From Pedobacter nototheniae (GTDB lineage: Bacteria > Bacteroidota > Bacteroidia > Sphingobacteriales > Sphingobacteriaceae), in contig NZ_RQRS01000031.1 in assembly GCF_004335085.1 (NCBI RefSeq), positions 1 through 62,307 on the forward strand: a DNA stretch of 62,307 nucleotides, read 5' to 3'. The position numbers were made by a program, and so were the translations under genes. Position 1 is the stretch's first letter; every line of letters starts with the position of its first letter. The notes below the pieces were generated by a model, which saw only the letters and a program-made list of their open reading frames with translations, was not told where the DNA came from and made no database searches. This document shows positions 8,647 to 17,659 of this stretch, one piece after another.

Positions 8647-9516
8647 ATGACTAAATTTGTAAAAGGCAGTGAGCTCAATGCCGCACTCGAAAAAATTATT
8701 AACAAAGCACAGAGTATCTTGTTATTGATTTCTCCATTTATTAAACTTCATAGCAGAATTAGAGATGAATTGAAGCTGAAAAAAAAATCTCCCGACTTAA
8801 AAATATCAATTGTATATGGAAAATCAGAGAATGGAAATCGTCTTAATAAAGAAGATTTGGCATTTCTTAAAGAGTTTCCAAATATCGAAATAAGATATGA
8901 AAAGAATTTACATGCTAAATATTATGGTAATGAAATGTCGGGTTTAATTACATCCATGAACCTTTATGATTTTTCTCAAAATAATAATATAGAAGCAGGT
9001 ATTCTAACGGAAACATCAGCTTGGCGTATTGGAGGTATTTCTAATTTTGTTGGTACAGGTGACTTAGATTTAGATGCTTATAATTACTTTAATGATGTGA
9101 TCTCAAATAGTGAACTCTTATACCAAAAAGTACCTAGATATGAATCTACCATGTTTAATTTGAGTCAAAAATTCATTGAATCAGTTGTTGAAAAAGATAT
9201 TATAGATCATTATCATGATAGTCAAGGTGACACTTCTATTAATTTTAAATCCTATGAAAAGAGTGATAGTAAAAAAGAAATTAATCGTAATAAAATAACT
9301 ACTGGTTTTTGTATAAGAACTGGAGCAGAGATTCAGTTTAATATTAAAAAACCTTACTGTGAAAAGGCATATGTTAATTGGAGCAAATGGGCCAATGAAG
9401 AATACCCAGAAAAATATTGTCATTTTTCCGGAGAATTATCAAACGGTAATACATGTTATATTACGCCTATAATGAAAAAACATTGGCGTGATGCTAAACG
9501 AACCCATAATTTATAG
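8647..9516 (+). CDS. Phospholipase D-like domain protein
   Basis: I start this protein at the ATG at 8647 (MTKFVKGSELNAALEKII); the 14 codons upstream in frame look non-coding. The product has 289 residues. The N-terminal 150 residues match the PLD-like family: ILLLISPFIKLH, the segment LKISIVYGKSENGN, the half-motif NLHAKYYGNE (His-x-Lys), and ITSMNLYDFSQNNNIEAG. The single HxK motif suggests nuclease or phosphodiesterase chemistry by a dimer, as in Nuc-type members. The C-terminal 100 residues include a small segment with GFCIRTGAEIQFNIKKPYCEKAY, which could be a Zn- or nucleic-acid-binding module but is unassigned. It stands alone, flanked by about 280-base spacers without genes. Confidence 0.7.
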   Translation: MTKFVKGSELNAALEKIINKAQSILLLISPFIKLHSRIRDELKLKKKSPDLKISIVYGKSENGNRLNKEDLAFLKEFPNIEIRYEKNLHAKYYGNEMSGLITSMNLYDFSQNNNIEAGILTETSAWRIGGISNFVGTGDLDLDAYNYFNDVISNSELLYQKVPRYESTMFNLSQKFIESVVEKDIIDHYHDSQGDTSINFKSYEKSDSKKEINRNKITTGFCIRTGAEIQFNIKKPYCEKAYVNWSKWANEEYPEKYCHFSGELSNGNTCYITPIMKKHWRDAKRTHNL

Positions 9517-9798
9517 TTTCCATGTATAGAGATTAGATAGTTAATAGCATAATCTTAAGAAAAGAATACGATAAGCAGTTTAATATTATGATTAATAAAC
9601 TTTAGTATCCTATATAAAAATTTTTGCTTTTAAATCCCATGCCTCTGCAGAAAGCAACCTGTAGCACTCAAGGTTGTTTTAAGGTTGTCTCGTGCAGCAA
9701 CAACAAATAATAGACTTTAAATAAACCAAGTATTTTTGGTTTAGCTTTATAAAACTATACTTAGGCTCAGTTGTTCTTAAAAAAAAAATACATTTCTT

Positions 9799-10146
9799 AT
9801 GATAGAGCATAACAAGAACATATTAGAGCAAGCAAATAATGCAATTACCAAAGGGGATTATGAAGGATTTCTTTCTTATTGCACTGAGGATACCAAATGG
9901 GTTTTTGTTGGCGATGAAATCCTAAAAGGGAAAGAAGCTGTACGTGAATACATGAAAAAAGCTTATCAGGAGCCTCCAAAATTTATGGTTGAGCATTTAA
10001 TCGGAGATGGCGATTTTGTTACTGCATTAGGTAAAATTAAGATGAGAGATAAAGATCAAAAAGAGATTGAGTATGCTTATTGTGATGTTTGGCGATTTAA
10101 GGATGGTAAAATGGATGAATTAAAGGCCTTTGTAATTGAAGCATAA
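9799..10146 (+). CDS. Nuclear transport factor 2-like (SnoaL-type) protein
   Basis: A 115-residue cytosolic protein with the NTF2/SnoaL-like cone fold signature: N-terminal helix (NKNILEQANNAITKGDYEGFLSYCTEDTKWVFVG), central GKEAVREYMKKAY helix, and C-terminal strand pairs ending DVWRFKDGKMDELKAFVIEA. Such proteins are small ligand-binding proteins, isomerases or stress-induced proteins of unknown substrate. It is encoded convergently with the Crp-family regulator, with 21 bases between stops. Confidence 0.85.
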   Translation: MIEHNKNILEQANNAITKGDYEGFLSYCTEDTKWVFVGDEILKGKEAVREYMKKAYQEPPKFMVEHLIGDGDFVTALGKIKMRDKDQKEIEYAYCDVWRFKDGKMDELKAFVIEA

Positions 10147-10167
10147 GAATAACAGAAATTTACTTCC

Positions 10168-10848
10168 CTATAATTTATGGTCAGTATTTTTCGCCTCTGC
10201 AGTCCTAATTCTGCTCAAGGTTTCCAATCTCATACTTAAAAAAGATGCGATATATTTTAATGGAACCCGGTCAAGCAAGTAATTGTAGGTAATTAAAAAA
10301 CGTTCATAGCGTTTCTTTGCTGTTGGGAGCCTTGAAATAAAAGCCCTTTCAGACGCTCCTTTATAATAAATTTCAGTCATCTTTCTGCCCACATAATTCG
10401 CAATGTTAAAATTTTCGTATAAATATCTCGACATTTCGTGCGGAATAGCAACGGCCAATACAGGATCTATGCTTTCAATATATTCTTCTGATGCTTCTTC
10501 AATCCACAAGTTGCGGATGCTGCCTGCAAGTTCATTTTCAATAACTATCCAGGTGGTAATTTTTTTATTTCCGGCTTTAATATAGCCATGAACTGATCCC
10601 TTTAATATAAGAAAAATATACCTATTACGGTTATGAGGGGAGGCCATATGTTTGCCCTTTGCAAAGGTAACAGGGAAAGTTTGCTCATTTATAATGCGCT
10701 CAATCTCGGAATTAAGAGGGTGGAATAACTTAAATACCGAAATGAGTGGTGATATACCACCAAGGTTATCCCATTTTTTATCGCCCAGTTCATTCTTTAA
10801 GATCATCTTACTGCAAAAGTCATCAATAGCAAATGATTTTACAAACAA
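10168..10848 (-). CDS. Crp/Fnr-family transcriptional regulator
   Basis: A 226-residue protein with an N-terminal cyclic-nucleotide-binding-type beta-barrel (about residues 40-140, including FLILKGSVHGYIKAGNKKITTWIVIENELAGS) and a C-terminal helix-turn-helix around VPLKYIASFLSMRLETLSRIR. The effector site lacks an obvious cAMP phosphate-binding cassette, as in most Bacteroidota members, so the ligand is unknown. The annotated start gives an unusually long N-terminus; an internal ATG at residue 15 (MILKNELGD) is possible. Divergent from the GNAT gene at 11171. Confidence 0.85.
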   Translation of the reverse strand: MFVKSFAIDDFCSKMILKNELGDKKWDNLGGISPLISVFKLFHPLNSEIERIINEQTFPVTFAKGKHMASPHNRNRYIFLILKGSVHGYIKAGNKKITTWIVIENELAGSIRNLWIEEASEEYIESIDPVLAVAIPHEMSRYLYENFNIANYVGRKMTEIYYKGASERAFISRLPTAKKRYERFLITYNYLLDRVPLKYIASFLSMRLETLSRIRTAEAKNTDHKL

Positions 10849-11170
10849 GGATTTACAACTTATAGGAGTAATTTTATTGCGTTTGTTTAAAGCTTATGCT
10901 TTGATTATGTGGGTATTGTGATTTAGTTATTAAGAAAACTAAATGTGATTTCCTTCCCTAATTATTTCCAATAAGGATAAACGAATAGCCAGTAGCTGAA
11001 GATTAATAATAATCATGAAAATTAGCTAAATTCGTCGCAAAGGGCAGGAAGGGATAAAAAACCTTTTTTTGAGCTAAATAACAACGTTCCTCAAAACTTA
11101 CTATTAAATTAATTAATGGATAAAATTAAAATGGCTTAACCATCTCAGGTAATCGGTAAAGAGAATAAAT
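10849..11170. other. Divergent intergenic region between the Crp-family and GNAT genes
   Basis: About 320 bases that must hold the promoters of both flanking genes. I see no clear operator or repeat beyond general AT richness. Confidence 0.5.
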
Positions 11171-12013
11171 ATGAATATTAATACTTTAGAAAATGTTGAA
11201 ATTGAAGATATAGTAAATACGCTGAATCTATCATTTTCTGACTATATAGTGCCTTTACAACTTAATTTAGAGCAGTTAAATTTTAAGATATCTACAGAGA
11301 ATATAAAGTTAAACTTATCAATCGGTATTTTTGAAGCGGACAGATTAGTTGGCTTTATGCTTCATGCTTTAAACGATTTGGATGGAAAATTAGTTGCCTA
11401 TAATGCTGCAACGGGAGTTATTCCAAATTATCGTGGACAAGGTTTGGTCGCCAAAATGTACGATTTCTTATTACCTAAATTAAAAGTTTTAAATGTAAAA
11501 CACATGGTGCTTGAGGTAATCACGGTTAATGCATCGGCCATTAAAGCTTATGAAAAAATTGATTACAAGGCGCAAAGAACTCTTAATTGTTTTGGCGGAC
11601 CTATAACAAAAGATTTAGGAGGAGATATTGCTGTAATTAAAACAATGAATGATTTTGAATGGGATACTTTTACTTCCTTCTGGTCTATCAAACCTACCTG
11701 GCAAAACTCAATTATAACCTTAAATAAAAGTAAGGAAAGTTGCCGTATTTTAGGTGCTTATCTTAATAATGAGCTTGTAGGATATATTGTTTATAATCCT
11801 GCTTCAAGAAAAATTATGCAGATTGCTGTCGCAGAAGAGCATCGGCGCAGGAGAATAGGTTCACAATTGGTTAACGGAATGCTAACAGCTATAAATTCTA
11901 AAGAAGTTCTTATTTTTAATGTGGATGCTGGTTCTTTGGAAATGGATGCCTTTTTAAAATATTTAGGAGTACGCGCTACAGTTTCTCAGTTTGAAATGGA
12001 AAGAATAATTTAA
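11171..12013 (+). CDS. GNAT-family N-acetyltransferase with two acetyltransferase-like halves
   Basis: A 280-residue protein made of two GNAT-like halves. The first half (about 1-145) has the acetyl-CoA-binding motif A in AATGVIPNYRGQGLVAKMYDFLLPKL and the following VNASAIKAYEKIDYKAQR, the usual motif B. The second half (about 150-280) has a weaker copy, QIAVAEEHRRRRIGSQLVNGML. Cytosolic. The acceptor substrate cannot be predicted. Followed after 104 bases by an aldehyde dehydrogenase gene, possibly in one transcript. Confidence 0.85.
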   Translation: MNINTLENVEIEDIVNTLNLSFSDYIVPLQLNLEQLNFKISTENIKLNLSIGIFEADRLVGFMLHALNDLDGKLVAYNAATGVIPNYRGQGLVAKMYDFLLPKLKVLNVKHMVLEVITVNASAIKAYEKIDYKAQRTLNCFGGPITKDLGGDIAVIKTMNDFEWDTFTSFWSIKPTWQNSIITLNKSKESCRILGAYLNNELVGYIVYNPASRKIMQIAVAEEHRRRRIGSQLVNGMLTAINSKEVLIFNVDAGSLEMDAFLKYLGVRATVSQFEMERII

Positions 12014-12117
12014 ATAGAACTTTAAAAGCAAACTAAATACGCTCTTAACTGTTGCCTTATTGTTTTTCAACCTCCGTTTAGCGTTTTGAAATGGCGTATA
12101 CGGTAAAAATAAATTAA

Positions 12118-13437
12118 ATGAATAAGGAACAAAAAGAGTACATCGAAAATATATTTAAGAGCCAGAAAAGGTTTTTTGCAGAAAGAAAAACTTTAAGTAT
12201 TGATTTCAGAATCGAACAATTGAATAACCTGAAGAAATCTTTCGTAGCGCACACAGATGCAATTTGTGCTGCTATGCTTACTGATTTAGGGAAAAGCAGG
12301 GAAGAAACGGAATATGCAGAAATAAAAATTGTTGTAGATGAGCTTGATTATTGTGTAGCAAACTTAGCAAACTGGGCAAAACCCATTCAAATACCTCCCA
12401 AGCAACATTCTTCAGGGGCCGAGATTACTAGTAAAGTTACCTATCAACCATACGGAGTAAGCTATATTGTTGGCCCTTTTAATTACCCCGTTCAACTAAC
12501 ATTTAGTCCTTTACTGGGGGCTATAATGGGTGGAAATACCGCGGTTATAAAACCATCAGAAAATACTCCAAATGTTGCAAAAGTAATTCAGGATATTGTT
12601 GAAGATGCATTTGCTTCCGAATATATAGCTGTAATTCAGGGTGGAATTGAAGAAAATACGCTTTTATTAAGCTTTAGTTTTGATTATATCTTTTTTACAG
12701 GAAGTGCCAATGTGGGCAAAATTGTAATGAAAGCAGCTGCAGAACAACTTATTCCAGTTACGTTAGAATTGGGTGGTAAATCGCCTACAATTGTACATCA
12801 CGATGCTGATCTTGATAAAACGGTGCAAAGAATTGCAAGGGGAAAATGGATGAACTGTGGACAAACCTGCGTGGCACCAGATTATGTTTATGTACATGAA
12901 TCGATTAAAAATATATTAATTACAAAGTTTATAGATCATTTAAAGAAAACATACAATGACGAATCGTTTGGCAAAATAGGGAAAATTGTGTCAGGTAAAC
13001 AAGTCGAAAATCTTGCTGGTTATTTAGATGCTGCAAAAGAAAAAGTTGTTTATGGCGGAAAACATGATGTGGAATCTCGTTATTTTGAGGCTACTTTGAT
13101 GGACAATGTAACATGGGAAGATGCTATTATGCAGCAGGAAATTTTTGGTCCAATTCTTCCTTTTTTAACCTACTCTGATATTGATACAGTACTCGAAGAA
13201 ATTAACTCCAGACCAAAGCCTTTGGCATTATATGTTTTTTCTGAAGATAACGCTTTTACTCAAGAGGTATTAGAAAGAACAACTAGTGGTGATGCTGAAA
13301 TTAATAGCACGCTGATTCACGTAGGTACGCATTTTCTGCCTTTTGGTGGTGTAGGTAATTCAGGAATTGGAAAATATCACGGCCAATATAGCTATCAAAC
13401 ATTTAGCCACATGAGATCTGTTTTAAAGCTGTCATAA
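12118..13437 (+). CDS. Aldehyde dehydrogenase (class 3-like)
   Basis: A 439-residue cytosolic NAD(P)-dependent aldehyde dehydrogenase, oxidising an aldehyde to its acid. Catalytic features are visible: Asn122 in GPFNYPVQLTF, the general base Glu217 in TLELGGKSPTIV, and the nucleophile Cys251 in NCGQTCVAPDYV; the FFTGSANVGK segment (about 192-201) binds the cofactor. C-terminal PFGGVGNSGIGKYHG is conserved. The short length (about 440 rather than 490) fits the class 3 or fatty-aldehyde group. A perfect 17-bp terminator follows about 90 bases after the stop. Confidence 0.93.
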   Translation: MNKEQKEYIENIFKSQKRFFAERKTLSIDFRIEQLNNLKKSFVAHTDAICAAMLTDLGKSREETEYAEIKIVVDELDYCVANLANWAKPIQIPPKQHSSGAEITSKVTYQPYGVSYIVGPFNYPVQLTFSPLLGAIMGGNTAVIKPSENTPNVAKVIQDIVEDAFASEYIAVIQGGIEENTLLLSFSFDYIFFTGSANVGKIVMKAAAEQLIPVTLELGGKSPTIVHHDADLDKTVQRIARGKWMNCGQTCVAPDYVYVHESIKNILITKFIDHLKKTYNDESFGKIGKIVSGKQVENLAGYLDAAKEKVVYGGKHDVESRYFEATLMDNVTWEDAIMQQEIFGPILPFLTYSDIDTVLEEINSRPKPLALYVFSEDNAFTQEVLERTTSGDAEINSTLIHVGTHFLPFGGVGNSGIGKYHGQYSYQTFSHMRSVLKLS

Positions 13438-13525
13438 AAACTTAATATAATTTTAAAGAATTGTAAGTTGCTTGTTGTTAACCGCTCGAAAAGTTAATTA
13501 TAATACGATTCAATTGCTTAATTAT

Positions 13526-13570
13526 AAATGAGATAATTAGAAATATTACTATTCTAATTATCTCATTTTT
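13526..13570 (+). terminator. Terminator after the aldehyde dehydrogenase gene
   Basis: AAATGAGATAATTAGAA at 13526-13542 pairs perfectly with 13552-13568 around a nine-base loop, and the 3' arm runs into a T-tract. It insulates the SusC 1 operon from upstream transcription. Confidence 0.85.
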
Positions 13571-13846
13571 GCCTTAAACAGTACCTATTGCAAATTGCAA
13601 GAATACTTTTTATCATCAAAAAACTGTCACGCTCTAAAGGAATATTTTCCATATCTGGTTCATTTAGAATCTAAATTCTTCAAATTTTTAATTTCTTACG
13701 GTAGGTAATCTTGGCCTTATCTAGAAGTTATAACTTTTTGACTTGATTTTTCTATTTATCAGTTCATATTTTTTATTACAACCATCTTCGTAATTCCCTT
13801 TACCATAGCAGATTCATTTTTTTATTGTGTTCCCACAATTAACTAC

Positions 13847-13964
13847 CTACGCAAAACGACTGCATTATTTATTCTGACTGACTATTAACTATTTGATTTA
13901 CAGATTATTGTGTTTTTGCAGTATATGTGCGTAGTTCTTATTTCTAAAATAAAAACTATTTATG
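13847..13964 (+). promoter_or_regulatory. Composite dyad promoter, copy 1 (before SusC 1)
   Basis: The left arm CTACGCA-N5-ACTGCA is at 13847-13864 and the right arm TGCAGT-N5-TGCGTAG at 13917-13934, exactly 52 bp apart. Inside the spacer, TTAA (13885-13888) and AG (13902-13903) sit at the positions shared by all 52-bp copies. The -7-like box TATTTATG (13957-13964; compare TAnnTTTG of Bacteroidota) begins 22 bp after the right arm. The gene start is about 250 bases further on. The arrangement looks like a two-site activator-dependent promoter. Confidence 0.75.
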
Positions 13965-14066
13965 TGGTTAAAATTGAAATATAATGCGATAAGATTCAGC
14001 TAACGACTAATCGACTTCAACTGCATCAATAATTATTTCTCATTAATCAACTTAACCAAGCAAAAC

Positions 14067-14096
14067 ATGCAAAACAACTACAAAGAAGAGGATTAA
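14067..14096 (+). CDS. Leader peptide frame, SusC 1 mRNA
   Basis: A nine-codon frame (MQNNYKEED, TAA) inside the leader of the SusC 1 transcript. Its counterpart at the same place before SusC 2 is MKKNYKEGD, with the same length, the shared core Asn-Tyr-Lys-Glu and a similar distance to the SusC start (120 versus 118 bases). Conservation of the frame suggests it may be translated. Confidence 0.45.
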   Translation: MQNNYKEED

Positions 14097-14117
14097 TTTA
14101 AATAAGGCGTTCAATAA

Positions 14118-14147
14118 AAGTAGAAGCGATGGCGATCGTAAGTACTT
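14118..14147 (+). promoter_or_regulatory. Conserved leader hairpin, SusC 1 mRNA
   Basis: Outer stem AAGTA (14118-14122) with TACTT (14143-14147), an internal loop, inner stem CGAT/ATCG and a GGCG apical loop. The apex GCGATGGCGATC (14126-14137) is identical in the SusC 2 leader, whereas the outer stem differs there but still pairs. A 34-base block, 14164-14197, between the hairpin and the start codon is also nearly identical in both leaders. Confidence 0.55.
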
Positions 14148-14216
14148 AAAATGTTGGGCTAGTCTTTACAAACTGTACGAATAGTTTATCAATTAACATT
14201 AATCCAAACAAAAAAT

Positions 14217-17200
14217 ATGAATAATATTATTCATTGTGTTGTGCCAAAAAAAAAAAGGCAACAACGCAATCAAACTTGGCGAACCATTAAATTGGTTTTA
14301 GTCATTCTCTCTTTAACCTTTGTGCAGGCAAGCGCTAAAGGAAACTTAAAAAACAGAGCAATTTCCCCTTTAAATATTACCTCAAATAATTTTGATCATA
14401 AAATTTTGCTAGCTGAAATTCAGCAAGTTATTATAACGGGTAAAGTTGTTGATGAAGATGGAAAACCATTACCTGGAGCAACAGTAAAAGAAAAAGGAAC
14501 AAAGAATTACGTCCAAACTGATAACGATGGAAATTTTAATATTAAGGTTTCTCAGTCTGGCGCTATTTTAATTTTTAGTTACATTGGTTATAACAGCCAT
14601 GAAGCACCAGCTTCTAGTTCTATGAAAATTACACTTAGTAGCAATAACAAGCTCGATGAAGTTGTGGTTACTGGTTACCAGAAAATTGATAAAAAGACAT
14701 TTACAGGTTCTGTAAGTCAGGTTGATAAAGAAATTGTTAACCGATCTGGATATACTGATGTTTCAAGAATGCTTCAAGGATCAGCAGCGGGAGTAAGTGT
14801 AGATAACGTATCCGGAACTTTCGGGTCAACACCAAAAATAAGGATACGAGGCAGTGCTTCTATCTCGGCAAACCAAGAACCCCTATACGTAATTAATGGT
14901 ATACCAATCTCTTCGCCGGCAAATGTTTCAGTTAGTCAGTTGTATTCAGGAGATCCTGCATCACTTTTAGGGTCCGCTATTGCTGGACTTAATGCTGCAG
15001 ATATTGAAGATATCTCGATTCTTAAGGATGGATCAGCAACAGCACTATATGGAACAAGAGCTGCCAATGGAGTTGTATCCATTACCACAAAAAAAGGACG
15101 AAAAAATTCAGCCTCTGTTAATTTTAGTACAGCTTATACCATCGGTGTAAAGCCAGATATTAGTCAATTTAACGTGATGAACTCTGAACAGCAGATGGAC
15201 TTATCCCATGATTTGTACAATTTTGGATATTTATCTGTTCTTAACTACCCTTCTTCTACAGGCGCTTTTACAGAGCCATTTAGGAAATACACATTAAACC
15301 AAATAAATAAAGACCAGTTTAATGCGACAGTTAACAGAGCACGTTATTTAAACACAGATTGGTTTGATGTACTTTTTAGAAATAACCTCCTGCAAGAACA
15401 TAGTCTGTCCTTTTCTGGTGGTGGTGATAAATCGACATATTATTTATCAGGAAGCTATGCTGGAGATGATGGACAGGCGGTAGGGTATAATATGAACAGA
15501 TACACTACTGACTTTCGGGTAACCCTTAATTTAACACCTAAACTTACAGTAGATTTTAATGGAAATGCATCTTTTCGGGATCAACTTACTCCAGGTACAT
15601 TTAATGCTACCAATACTAATTTTGAACCCACCCGGTCATTTGAGCTAAATCCAACATCTTATGCCATAAATACTAGTCGTGCAATGTCGCCGTATGATAG
15701 TGATGGACAGCCTCAATATTACCAAAGAAATTATGCTCCTTTTAATATATTAGAGGAATTAAAAGAGAATTTTAATACATTAAAAACTCAGGATTTTAGA
15801 TTTTCCTTAAATCCAACATATAAAATAAGTTCATCACTTACTTTTGAAACATTACTTTCTGCAAGAAAAACTTCGTCAAACTACGACCATGTTATTACAG
15901 AATTCTCTAATGCTGCGGCAGCTTACAGAGTAGCAACTAATGATCAAGTAAGAAAACTTAATTCACTTTTATATACTGATCCTTCTGATCCGAATGCTAT
16001 TCCAGAAACTATTCTTCCACGAGGAGGTATTTTGGATGCAACAAAGAATAATGGAAACTTTTTGTATATGCGAAGTACATTAAATTGGATTCAAAAATGG
16101 AATGATAAACACACTATAACTGTTTTTGGTGGTGCAGAAATTGGCTCTGATAAGGTAAATACTAATTTCACACGCGGTTATGGCTATTTATATTATGGAG
16201 GTAAACTGATCTCCCCAAGTATTTTAGCCTTCAAAAAAGCAATTGAGAGTGATGACCGATATTATGCAGAAGGATTTACAAGAGAAAACAGAACGGCATT
16301 ATTTCTTACTACTCGCTATACATTTTCTGATAAATATAATTTAGAATTGGCTGGAAGGGTTGATGGTAATAACATGTTTGGAAAAAAAACGCAAACCAGG
16401 TTTTTGCCAAATTATAGCGTAGGTTTATCTTGGAATGTGGATAGAGAGAAATTTTTCGAGCGTATTAATAAGGACAAAAAAATTGATTTCATGAAAGTGA
16501 GATTAAGCTATGGTCTTAGAGGTAATGCTTATCAAACATCACCCAATATCAATGCCAATTATGCTAATATAAACAGACCTGATGCTATAAACTCTGAAAT
16601 TGGTATTAGAATTTCCGATCCCGAATTATACAGTTTAACATGGGAAAAAGATTATATCGGTAATCTTGCATTGGATTTAGGATTATTTAACAAACTTGTT
16701 TTAAGCGCTGAATATTACCACAGAAATAATGACAACCTAATAAAATCCAGTCAAGTAGGTTATGAAGATGGCTTTTCAACAAAGAGTATTAATTGGGCTT
16801 CTTTAAGGAATGAAGGCATAGATATTAGTTTAGGCATAAAAGATATCATAGCAACTAAAGATTTTAGTTGGAATGCTAATTTTCTGTTTGGATATGTAAA
16901 AACGACAATGACCAAAGGAAATGCATTATCTCCGTTGTTAACCGAGAAAACTCAACCAGCTGGTTATGGTACTGTAGGTAACGCGTTGTATGGTTTATAT
17001 GCTTATAGATTTGGAGGACTTGATGAAAATGGACAACCTCTATTTAAAGTTGGAGAAAGTGGAAAAACCGTTAATAACATTCAAAGATCATCAACAAACG
17101 ATTCTTTAATTGTATACATGGGCTCTCGCCAGCCAACTACAACTGGTTCAATAACCAATACTTTTAAGTACAAAGCATTAGAATTAAGAGTGTTTTTAAC

Positions 17201-17648
17201 TTATAGTTTGGGTAATAAAGTGTTTAGGTCTCCAATGGTTAAGCGAATATATCCTGATGACTTAGCTACTGCTAAAGATATTGATGCTCGCTGGCGCATA
17301 TCGGGAGATGAGAATACAACCCAGATACCCGGGCTTGTATCTAATATCCAGAATGCATATTTATCTTCTGCATTTATTGAAAATGAGTTCGCTTACAACC
17401 GAAGTGATGTAATGGTGGTAAGTGCAAATGTACTTCGTTTAAGTGAGGTGATGTTATCTTACAACTTAGGCAATAAACTGCTTAGCAAAATCCCTTGGAT
17501 AAAAAGTGCTCGTATAATGGCTTCTGCTAATAATGTTTATTTCTGGGCTAGCCCTAAATTAAGAGGTATAGATCCCCAGACTTTAATTACGGGTGTAAGT
17601 TTACCTAATCCAAGAAGTTATACATTACGACTAATAGCGCAATTTTAA
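14217..17648 (+). CDS. SusC/RagA-family TonB-linked outer-membrane transporter 1
   Basis: A 1143-residue TonB-dependent porin that works as a lidded pair with the SusD lipoprotein encoded next. In order: an unusually long basic N-terminus before the signal helix (MNNIIHCV, then KLVLVILSLTFVQASA at about 27-42), a carboxypeptidase-regulatory-like beta-sandwich (about 65-140, ITGKVVDEDGKPLPGATV), a TonB-box-like DEVVVTGY (about 145), a plug domain (about 155-290, with RIRGSASISANQEPLYVINGIPI) and a 22-strand barrel ending in Phe. The N-terminus and mRNA leader are closely shared with SusC 2. Transcription probably starts from the dyad promoter at 13847-13964. The cargo is unknown; the metallohydrolase in the operon suggests a peptide or modified ligand rather than a plain polysaccharide. 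Confidence 0.93.
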   Translation: MNNIIHCVVPKKKRQQRNQTWRTIKLVLVILSLTFVQASAKGNLKNRAISPLNITSNNFDHKILLAEIQQVIITGKVVDEDGKPLPGATVKEKGTKNYVQTDNDGNFNIKVSQSGAILIFSYIGYNSHEAPASSSMKITLSSNNKLDEVVVTGYQKIDKKTFTGSVSQVDKEIVNRSGYTDVSRMLQGSAAGVSVDNVSGTFGSTPKIRIRGSASISANQEPLYVINGIPISSPANVSVSQLYSGDPASLLGSAIAGLNAADIEDISILKDGSATALYGTRAANGVVSITTKKGRKNSASVNFSTAYTIGVKPDISQFNVMNSEQQMDLSHDLYNFGYLSVLNYPSSTGAFTEPFRKYTLNQINKDQFNATVNRARYLNTDWFDVLFRNNLLQEHSLSFSGGGDKSTYYLSGSYAGDDGQAVGYNMNRYTTDFRVTLNLTPKLTVDFNGNASFRDQLTPGTFNATNTNFEPTRSFELNPTSYAINTSRAMSPYDSDGQPQYYQRNYAPFNILEELKENFNTLKTQDFRFSLNPTYKISSSLTFETLLSARKTSSNYDHVITEFSNAAAAYRVATNDQVRKLNSLLYTDPSDPNAIPETILPRGGILDATKNNGNFLYMRSTLNWIQKWNDKHTITVFGGAEIGSDKVNTNFTRGYGYLYYGGKLISPSILAFKKAIESDDRYYAEGFTRENRTALFLTTRYTFSDKYNLELAGRVDGNNMFGKKTQTRFLPNYSVGLSWNVDREKFFERINKDKKIDFMKVRLSYGLRGNAYQTSPNINANYANINRPDAINSEIGIRISDPELYSLTWEKDYIGNLALDLGLFNKLVLSAEYYHRNNDNLIKSSQVGYEDGFSTKSINWASLRNEGIDISLGIKDIIATKDFSWNANFLFGYVKTTMTKGNALSPLLTEKTQPAGYGTVGNALYGLYAYRFGGLDENGQPLFKVGESGKTVNNIQRSSTNDSLIVYMGSRQPTTTGSITNTFKYKALELRVFLTYSLGNKVFRSPMVKRIYPDDLATAKDIDARWRISGDENTTQIPGLVSNIQNAYLSSAFIENEFAYNRSDVMVVSANVLRLSEVMLSYNLGNKLLSKIPWIKSARIMASANNVYFWASPKLRGIDPQTLITGVSLPNPRSYTLRLIAQF

Positions 17649-17659
17649 TCTCAAATAAA

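Noticed and set aside
13847..13934. Inverted repeats as an invertible (phase-variable) promoter switch
   Set aside because: The -7-like box lies outside the inverted arms at a fixed distance, the arms are interrupted rather than continuous, and no recombinase gene is near. An activator site explains the fixed spacing better.
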